This document shows, piece after piece, positions 21,063 to 27,005 of a DNA stretch of 27,005 bases (its first letter is position 1; each line of letters opens with the position of its first letter). The stretch covers positions 1-27,005 of the forward strand of contig JBGVPL010000022.1 in assembly GCA_045126975.1 (NCBI GenBank), written 5' to 3'. The notes under the pieces are model-generated. The model was not told the origin of the DNA, ran no database searches, and was given only the letters and a program-made list of their open reading frames with translations. The translations under genes and the position numbers were made by a program. Source of the stretch: Aphodosoma sp045126975 (GTDB lineage: Bacteria; Bacteroidota; Bacteroidia; Bacteroidales; Paludibacteraceae).

Positions 21063-23118
21063 ATCCTTTCGATGGGTATCTAAAAACTATTTTGATACTA
21101 CATTCGCACGACTATTCTTGCTTATTTCATTAGGTATCATTGTGGCTGAATACACAACTCTTGCCACAAACCTATTTCTTGGTTCGATAGTCGTAGGGTT
21201 GTCTGCTATGATATTGTCCATTCTCCGCGTCAATCGACTCGGAGGATGGATTTTTATTTGCGCTTGGTCGCTGTTGTTGTTTGGTGCGGGAGGTTGGCTG
21301 TTGCGGCAAACTCGTATGCCAGAACTTCCTCGTGATGCTCATTCCTATATTGTAGAACTGAAAACTACGCCTATTCCCAAAGGGGCATACTATCGTGCTG
21401 AGGCTGAAGTTATATATGCTCAAGACTCTTTGTCAGCTGAATTGGTGGGGTATGATATGTTACTAAATATCAATGCCGATTCACTGGAGCATACACCTCA
21501 ATTATCCGATAGATATTTGATTAATGCCAAAATACTTCGTCCCGACAATGGTGGACTGGATGGATTCGATTATGGTAAATATCTTGCTCGTAATGGACTG
21601 TGTGGTGTTGCTTATCTTTATGGTAACAATATAAAGTATCTCTCTACCGAGCAACCCAGTGGATTTATTCAGCGCAGTTATCTATTGCGCGATAAGCTGA
21701 TTTACCAATTAGAATCGATAGGATTGAAGGGTAGTCAGTTAGCTATTATTTCGGCCATCACTTTAGGCGAAAAAGGTTTGCTATCTAATGATGTTCGTGA
21801 TACCTTCTCTGCCGCTGGAGTGTCGCATATTTTGGTTGTCAGTGGTATGCATGTGGGATTTATATTTTTGATTATTACGTGGTTGATAAGTATAATATCG
21901 CATCATCGTAAGTGGATTGTTGTTGTATTAGGGTTGATAGTATTGTGGTCGTATGCTTTTCTTACGGGACTAGCTCCTTCGGTTGTACGAGCTACGTTTA
22001 TGTTCTCCATGATGCTCTTGTTTAGAGTTATGGGCGAGAAATATCGTGTCAAACATGCACTCTGTCTCTCTGCAACAATCCTAATTCTCATCAATCCTAA
22101 CGTACTTTTCAACGTAGGTTTCCAACTCAGTTACTTGGCAGTCTGTGGTATCGTATATTTCTATCCGTTGTTCTATAAACGAATATCTACTCTCAACTCA
22201 CGACCTCTTCGTTGGATTCTTTCGTCTATTGCGGTTACAGTGTCGGCTCAAATTTTTACATTACCAATAGTGATATACAATTTCAACCAATTTCCTATAT
22301 ATTTCATTCTCTCTAATCTTTTCGTTACAGCCTTTGCACCTTTTCTGTTTCTTGGTGGAATAGCATTGTTGCCTTTGAGTTATATCCCTCATTTAGGTAT
22401 CGGAGCAGGCTGGCTAATGAATTATGTAGTGATGATATTCGAGTATATAATCCAACTAATCGTATCCATACCATTTTCAACAATTAAAATATATATCTCA
22501 CTTCTCGAAGTCATTTGTCTCTATTTTGTTATCTTTTGTGGCATCAATTGGGTAGAGTTGCGTAATGTCTTTGCGGAGCGATTTAAAGCACCATTATATT
22601 TCTCTCTTTCAGTGCTTTTATTTGCATTTGTAGTATTGGTTAGCGATATATACTATTCTCAGCGTAAGGTGCTTATTATTCCCGAAACTAATCGTTTAAT
22701 GGTGAATCTTTTTGGTGGCGATGAGAATATTCTATTTACAAATTATCCCGACTTTGCCACCGAACGCCTTGAGCGCACTTGGCTCAAATATTCGTGCTCT
22801 GAGCCAACTATTGTTACCGATACTGCGCTCACTGCTAATACTTTTACATTTAATGACGAGTCGTATCTCATTCTTCGTGACAATATATTTCGTTATCGTC
22901 AAAATAATGGTCAACCACTTGAAGTAGATAACCTTATCATTGATCGAGGAGTATATCCATCCGAACGACTATTCACCGAGTTCATTCGCCCAAAACGAGT
23001 AATTCTTACCGCCGGAGTATGGCATGGCTATATCGATAAATACAAAGCTATTATGGATGAAATAGGCATTCAATATCATGTTGTAGCTGAATCTGGAGCA
23101 ATTACCATAATTCAATAA
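21046..23118 (+). CDS. comEC: ComEC/Rec2-family DNA uptake membrane protein
   Basis: The 690-residue inner-membrane protein belongs to the ComEC/Rec2 family, which moves single-stranded DNA into the cytoplasm in transformation. An N-terminal membrane and soluble domain (DUF4131-like, about 1-190) precedes the Competence core. The core contains the diagnostic GVSHILVVSGMHVG (H261, H269), then many membrane helices up to about 520. The C-terminal part is soluble and lacks the HxHxDH metal motif of a beta-lactamase-like nuclease, as is usual for Bacteroidota short forms. The start is GTG at 21046, inside the end of the DUF4301 gene; an ATG slightly downstream is out of frame. Whether it works in natural transformation here is unknown, as no other competence gene is in view. 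Confidence 0.9.
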   Translation: MTNIDKSFRWVSKNYFDTTFARLFLLISLGIIVAEYTTLATNLFLGSIVVGLSAMILSILRVNRLGGWIFICAWSLLLFGAGGWLLRQTRMPELPRDAHSYIVELKTTPIPKGAYYRAEAEVIYAQDSLSAELVGYDMLLNINADSLEHTPQLSDRYLINAKILRPDNGGLDGFDYGKYLARNGLCGVAYLYGNNIKYLSTEQPSGFIQRSYLLRDKLIYQLESIGLKGSQLAIISAITLGEKGLLSNDVRDTFSAAGVSHILVVSGMHVGFIFLIITWLISIISHHRKWIVVVLGLIVLWSYAFLTGLAPSVVRATFMFSMMLLFRVMGEKYRVKHALCLSATILILINPNVLFNVGFQLSYLAVCGIVYFYPLFYKRISTLNSRPLRWILSSIAVTVSAQIFTLPIVIYNFNQFPIYFILSNLFVTAFAPFLFLGGIALLPLSYIPHLGIGAGWLMNYVVMIFEYIIQLIVSIPFSTIKIYISLLEVICLYFVIFCGINWVELRNVFAERFKAPLYFSLSVLLFAFVVLVSDIYYSQRKVLIIPETNRLMVNLFGGDENILFTNYPDFATERLERTWLKYSCSEPTIVTDTALTANTFTFNDESYLILRDNIFRYRQNNGQPLEVDNLIIDRGVYPSERLFTEFIRPKRVILTAGVWHGYIDKYKAIMDEIGIQYHVVAESGAITIIQ

Positions 23119-23330
23119 TTTTACTTTCTGTTCGATATAACTTTTATTGCTCGCGGAATGCACGGACAACACGGAAATTTTTATTTAATAATCTCCCACA
23201 GATGACACCGATTTTTTAGATTTTTGCCATCCAGATATAACGATTCGCTCTTTTACGTTGCAAAAATCACTTTACGGATTACACGGATTACCCTCCGGCG
23301 TTTTATATTGAATTTATGTTAATTATAACT
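23119..23330. repeat. Gene-free region with nonamer repeats, locus 2
   Basis: Three short 9-bp-period tracts lie here: CACGGACAA, CACGGAAAT (23161-23178); CACAGATGA, CACCGATTT (23197-23214); and TACGGATTA, CACGGATTA (23273-23290). A 13-mer at 23241-23253 is the reverse complement of 9731-9743 in the first locus. No gene is supported in this stretch. Confidence 0.68.
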
Positions 23331-23358
23331 AAGGACACAGTTTATAGTGTCCTTTTTT
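23331..23358 (+). terminator. Intrinsic terminator downstream of comEC
   Basis: AAGGACAC (23331-23338) pairs with GTGTCCTT (23347-23354) around an 8-base loop, and a T run reaches 23358. It is about 210 bases after the comEC stop, separated from it by the nonamer repeats. Confidence 0.7.
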
Positions 23359-23454
23359 GTTGTAGGCAAATAGACACTATATCAACAGCAACCCTTAAGC
23401 AACCTGCAAGCAAGAAAACCGTCATTTTAAGATATTCTGCACATAGGGTTATAG

Positions 23455-23498
23455 TATATTTATCCTATATTTATTGTATATTTATAGTATTTTGTAGT
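23455..23498. repeat. 11-bp AT-rich tandem repeat
   Basis: Three units TATATTTAT plus two variable bases (23455-23465, 23466-23476, 23477-23487) and a diverged fourth (23488-23498) have an 11-bp period. They lie about 80 bases upstream of the BspA-like gene promoter. Confidence 0.72.
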
Positions 23499-23574
23499 AT
23501 GGGAGAGGTTAGGGTTTAGATAGGGAAGAAATAAGTGGTGAGAAAAAGAGAAGAAAATATTTTTATGCGAATAG

Positions 23575-23604
23575 TTGTTTTGTGAATTTATTTTTGTATC
23601 TTTA
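23575..23604 (+). promoter_or_regulatory. Promoter of the BspA-like gene
   Basis: TTG (23575-23577), 19 bp and TATCTTTA (23597-23604) match the Bacteroidota consensus in spacing, with one change in the -7 box. The ATG at 23632 is 28 bases further on. Confidence 0.68.
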
Positions 23605-23631
23605 CACTTTGAAAATTTAAATATAAATTGT

Positions 23632-25212
23632 ATGAAAAGACTATTTTCTTTACTTATTATTGTATTATTGGTAGTAAGAATATATGCGTATGATACACAA
23701 ATAAATGGTATCTATTATAATTTAAATCATGATAATAAAACTGCTATTGTTACACATGATGGTAGTATTTATGATAATAATGGTGCTGGTTATACACAAT
23801 CAAAAATAGTTATACCTACAGAAATATATCATAATAACACAAAATATAGTGTAAACACAATTGATTGGCATTCTTTTTATAATTGTTCAACAATAGAATC
23901 AATAGTGCTTCCAAATTCTATAACTACGATAAAAAGTTGTGCATTTGAAAATTGTATATCTCTTATTCATTTGATACTTCCTAATTCTGTAATTGAAATG
24001 GGCAGTAGTGTTTTCGCAAATTGTTCTTCCCTTTCTTCTATTAAACTTTCTAATAATATTAAAGATATAGAATATAAAACATTTGAAAATTGTAAATCTC
24101 TTTCTGCAATTATAATACCTAATGGGGTAATTTATATTAGAAGCGAGGCTTTTAAAAATTGTTTATCCTTAAAATCTATTATTATTCCAACAAGTGTGAT
24201 AGAAATAGAAAGTTATGCTTTTTATAAATGTTCATCTTTAAATTATATTTCAATAGCAAATACAACGAAAATAGATATGACTTCTTTTGGTGGAACACAA
24301 TGGTTATATTCTCAACCTAATGGTTGTTTTTATTTAAATAATATTTTATATACACATAAAGGTGATATAACTGAAAATATGATAATTAAAGTTAAAGAAG
24401 GCACAAAACAAATTGCAGGCTCTGCTTTTAATGGACGTTCATATTTAACATCTATTATTTTACCTAATGGGTTAGAAATTATAGGATCATTAGCATTCGC
24501 TGGTTGTAGTGCTTTAAACACCATTACTATCCCTAGTAGTGTAACAGAAGTTGGATCTGGCGCATTTGATAATTGTACGTCTTTACAATCAATAATTTGT
24601 TTATCTCAAAGACCACCTTCTCAATATGTAGAATCATCGTCTATGATGGAAAAATTAATTTCAGGTGGAGTAATGTTCTATTTTGAAGAAGAAATAACAG
24701 AAAGATGTGTATTAAAAATTCCTAAAGGAACAAAAGAATTATATGTAAATCATAATGTTTGGGGTAGGTTTAAAAATATAGAAGAAATTGATATAATACA
24801 AGGAAAATGTGGAAATAATGTTAAATATCAGTTAAATAACAATGGAGTGTTAGATATATTTGGATATGGAGAATTGTATGATAAAATAAATTTTGATTTT
24901 AAACAAAAAATAAAAGAAGTAAGTATAAGCGATAAAATTATTTCCATTGGAATAAATACTTTTTTGGATTGTAAAAATTTACGTATTGTAAAAATAGGTA
25001 ATTCTATTGAAAAAATTGAAGATGGAGCATTTAATGGATGTGAAAATATTTTATCAATAACAATTATGAGTGAATTACCTCCTATCATAAGTGAAAATAC
25101 TCTAAATGGAGTTATGCGTAATATCGAAATAAAGGTTCCCAAAAATGCAATAAAATATTATAAAACAGCTAAATATTGGAATCAATTTACAAATTACACA
25201 GCAATAGAATAA
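23632..25212 (+). CDS. BspA-like leucine-rich-repeat secreted protein
   Basis: The 526-residue product has a signal peptide (about 1-20, LLIIVLLVVRIYAYD), then an N-terminal segment and a run of Treponema pallidum/BspA-type LRRs of about 23 residues (for example LPNSITTIKSCAFENCISLIH). These proteins mediate surface adhesion in several species. Near residue 375 NVWGRFKNIEEIDI ends a first module. GKCGNNVKYQLNNNGVLDIFGYGEL then opens a second, shorter module of the usual GxCGxNVxW type with two more LRRs. No type IX sorting domain is present at the C-terminus, so its anchoring is unclear. I start at ATG 23632, which gives the signal peptide and follows the promoter. The gene is far more AT-rich than its neighbours and rich in ATA, AAT and TTA codons. 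Confidence 0.85.
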   Translation: MKRLFSLLIIVLLVVRIYAYDTQINGIYYNLNHDNKTAIVTHDGSIYDNNGAGYTQSKIVIPTEIYHNNTKYSVNTIDWHSFYNCSTIESIVLPNSITTIKSCAFENCISLIHLILPNSVIEMGSSVFANCSSLSSIKLSNNIKDIEYKTFENCKSLSAIIIPNGVIYIRSEAFKNCLSLKSIIIPTSVIEIESYAFYKCSSLNYISIANTTKIDMTSFGGTQWLYSQPNGCFYLNNILYTHKGDITENMIIKVKEGTKQIAGSAFNGRSYLTSIILPNGLEIIGSLAFAGCSALNTITIPSSVTEVGSGAFDNCTSLQSIICLSQRPPSQYVESSSMMEKLISGGVMFYFEEEITERCVLKIPKGTKELYVNHNVWGRFKNIEEIDIIQGKCGNNVKYQLNNNGVLDIFGYGELYDKINFDFKQKIKEVSISDKIISIGINTFLDCKNLRIVKIGNSIEKIEDGAFNGCENILSITIMSELPPIISENTLNGVMRNIEIKVPKNAIKYYKTAKYWNQFTNYTAIE

Positions 25213-25272
25213 TTGTATCATTTTAAAGATAAAAACATTAGTAGAAATTTTAAATATATATAACATACATTT

Positions 25273-26388
25273 ATGACTACAAAAATAAGTGAAGTTATAG
25301 CTTGTATTGAACAAATGGCTCCGTTGGCTTATCAGGAGTCGTGGGATAATAGTGGTGTGCAGGTAGGGGATGTGAGTCAAGAGGTGAAGGCTGTTTTGTT
25401 GTGCGTTGATATTACTGAAGCGACACTTAATGAGGCTATTGAGCGTGGAGCTAACCTTGTAATTTCGCATCATCCGCTCATCTTTAAGGGTATAAAGAAA
25501 CTGACTGGTCGCAATTATATTGAGCGAGTGATTATTAAGGCTATACAGCATAATATCGTGCTATATTCTGCTCACACAAATATGGATAAATGTATGGGCG
25601 GTGTTAATTTCCGCATTGCACAGAAGTTGGGCTTGAAGAATATTCGTGTGTTGGCACCAGAGGAGAATTATCTTTACAAAATTGTGACATACGTACCTCA
25701 ATCGCACATCGAACAGGTGCGACAAGCTATGTGGATGGCAGGAGCAGGTACAATTGGAGCATACGATTGTTGCTCTTATTTATCGGAAGGGAATGGTACG
25801 TTTAGAGCATCGGAGGGATGTAAACCTTTTGTAGGTGAGATAGATAAATTACATACAGAGCCAGAACTTCGCATAGAGATGATTGTGCCAAAAGACAAAA
25901 TAGGCAGGGTAGTTGCAGCCATTCATGTGGCGCATCCATACGAAGAACCAGTGATAGACGTATTGCCTTTGGCGAATGAGTATAATCGAATGGGGTTAGG
26001 TTGTGTGGGTGACCTCGAAAATGAAATTACCGAAAACGCAATGTTGCAATATATAAGAGAAAAACTTGGAGTGCAATATATTCGTCATACCAAAACAACA
26101 GACAAAAAGGTGTCACGAGTAGCTCTTTGTGGTGGTTCGGGAGCAGAATTTATTTCGCTTGCTATGCGCGAAATGGCAGGGATATATATTACCGCAGATG
26201 TGAAGTATCATGATTTCTTTAATACTGAAAATCAGATTGTTATTGCTGATATAGGACATTTTGAATCAGAACAGTGCATAAAAGAGGTTTTTTATGAACA
26301 AATTTCAAAAAATTTTATTAACTTTGCAATCTTAATGGCAGAGTGCGATAAAAGCCCTGTTCAATATTCTTATCTTGCTGAAGATTAA
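25273..26388 (+). CDS. Nif3-like dinuclear metal-centre protein
   Basis: The 371-residue product belongs to the Nif3/YqfO (GTP cyclohydrolase I type 2) family, hexameric proteins with a two-metal site. Candidate metal ligands are H66 and H67 (SHHPLIF), D105 in AHTNMD, and H329 with E331 in DIGHFESEQ near the C-terminus. A PII-like insert (about 130-240) starts LYKIVTYVPQSHIEQVRQAM and ends HPYEEPVIDVLPL. The length matches the long, insert-bearing form. The true substrate is not established for the family. The stop is followed 39 bases later by the zinc-ribbon protein, its usual partner gene in many bacteria. Confidence 0.92.
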   Translation: MTTKISEVIACIEQMAPLAYQESWDNSGVQVGDVSQEVKAVLLCVDITEATLNEAIERGANLVISHHPLIFKGIKKLTGRNYIERVIIKAIQHNIVLYSAHTNMDKCMGGVNFRIAQKLGLKNIRVLAPEENYLYKIVTYVPQSHIEQVRQAMWMAGAGTIGAYDCCSYLSEGNGTFRASEGCKPFVGEIDKLHTEPELRIEMIVPKDKIGRVVAAIHVAHPYEEPVIDVLPLANEYNRMGLGCVGDLENEITENAMLQYIREKLGVQYIRHTKTTDKKVSRVALCGGSGAEFISLAMREMAGIYITADVKYHDFFNTENQIVIADIGHFESEQCIKEVFYEQISKNFINFAILMAECDKSPVQYSYLAED

Positions 26389-26427
26389 GAATATAAGTAA
26401 TGTATAAATACTAAAAAATTAAATAAT

Positions 26428-27005
26428 ATGTCAGAAAAAAACATTGAAACTAAAGAAATTTCTGTAGAAGAACGTCTTCGTGCGCTTTATAATCTACAAA
26501 TGGTTGTTTCTGAAATTGATAAGATTCGTACTATTCGTGGTGAATTGCCATTGGAAGTTCAGGACCTTGAAGATGAAGTAGCCGGTCTTAAAACTCGTAT
26601 TGAGAAATGTCAAAATGACCTTAAAACTCTCAATCAAAATATTTCTGATAGAAAAAATACTATCGAAGAGGCTCGCACTAAAATTGCTAAAAAAGAAGAA
26701 GAGAAAAACAATGTTCGCAACAACCGCGAATTTGATGCTCTTACTAAAGAAATCGAATATCAATCTCTTGAAATTGAACTTTGCGAAAAACATATCAACG
26801 ATTTCAATAAAGAGATAAAAGCTAAAACAGAGGAGTTAACTAACGCAGAAAGTCGTCTTGAAGAGCGTAAAATCGACCTCAAACAAAAGAAAGCGGAGCT
26901 TAGTGAAATCGTAGCTGAAACAAAACAAGAGGAAGAAAACCTCATCATGAAATCAAAAGAGTTGGAATCATTGATTGAAGAACGCCTTTTGACAGCATTC
27001 AAACG
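26428..27005 (+). CDS. C4-type zinc-ribbon coiled-coil protein, 3' end beyond the window
   Basis: The frame opens at ATG 26428 (MSEKNIETKEISVEERLRAL) and stays open to the window edge, giving 192 codons. The visible part is one long coiled coil, with heptads rich in E, K, L and I (for example LEDEVAGLKTRIEKCQNDL). RNNREFDALTKEIEYQSLEIE is the hallmark segment of the CT398-like, zinc-ribbon DUF family. The C4 zinc ribbon expected at the C-terminus would lie just beyond the window. It follows the Nif3-family gene closely, a recurrent pairing that supports the call. The molecular role is not established. Confidence 0.85.
   Translation, partial: MSEKNIETKEISVEERLRALYNLQMVVSEIDKIRTIRGELPLEVQDLEDEVAGLKTRIEKCQNDLKTLNQNISDRKNTIEEARTKIAKKEEEKNNVRNNREFDALTKEIEYQSLEIELCEKHINDFNKEIKAKTEELTNAESRLEERKIDLKQKKAELSEIVAETKQEEENLIMKSKELESLIEERLLTAFK

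Noticed and set aside
23316..23519. 67-residue frame after comEC
   Set aside because: It spans a terminator and an 11-bp tandem repeat, has no family resemblance and no promoter of its own.

Overview
The window looks like a chromosomal segment of an uncultured member of the Bacteroidales (Bacteroidota). Three things support this. Several genes start behind the Bacteroidota sigma promoter, TTG then 19-20 bp then TAnnTTTG. The families present are typical of the order (DUF5020, DUF4301, CWC cysteine-rich protein, two-CBM20 MalQ, class II NrdJ with a C-terminal zinc ribbon, BspA-like repeats). There are no convincing Shine-Dalgarno sequences. No rRNA, tRNA, CRISPR array, complete insertion sequence or prophage is visible. 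Most genes are housekeeping or conserved accessory genes.

Layout. 1-2400: the tail of a + strand gene, a MntA-HepT (MNT/HEPN) toxin-antitoxin pair, a DUF5020 outer-membrane barrel protein, and a short WYL-type regulator. 2484-4711 (minus): a system II cytochrome c maturation pair, ResB then CcsA, with CcsA split by a frameshift inside a 7-bp tandem repeat. 4912-5967: a CruF-type carotenoid protein and a decayed Fic remnant. 6032-12533 (minus): ValS, a small membrane-anchored protein, a CWC protein, YbaK, a 94-residue conserved protein and a ClC channel with CBS domains. A divergent promoter region (12534-13121) leads into a + strand block running to the window end: NrdJ, MalQ, a secreted protein, DUF4301, ComEC, a BspA-like LRR protein, a Nif3-family protein and a C4 zinc-ribbon coiled-coil protein cut by the window edge.

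The most unusual signal is not a gene. More than a dozen tracts, each with its own sequence, share an exact or near-exact 7-bp period (for example AATGAGG, GACTGTT, AACTCTA, TTTGAAA, AGTGATT, TAACTAA). They sit between genes, often directly before a start codon and sometimes as inverted pairs around a short core. Five arrays of this kind lie inside the ccs coding sequences, where they are translated as LIPHSSL-like or SQQSTVD-like peptides. One has broken ccsA, and adding a single 7-bp unit would rejoin it. Other repeats are nonamer tracts (CACGGATTA type) at two loci, a 96-bp dispersed repeat (two copies, 86/96 identical) in the leaders of valS and malQ, and two copies of a GGACGCTCG palindrome.

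Functional links are mostly local: MntA neutralises HepT; ResB and CcsA together attach haem to c-type cytochromes; Nif3 and the zinc-ribbon protein are a recurrent gene pair; DUF4301 and comEC overlap and are probably co-translated. All family assignments come from reading motifs by eye, without database searches.
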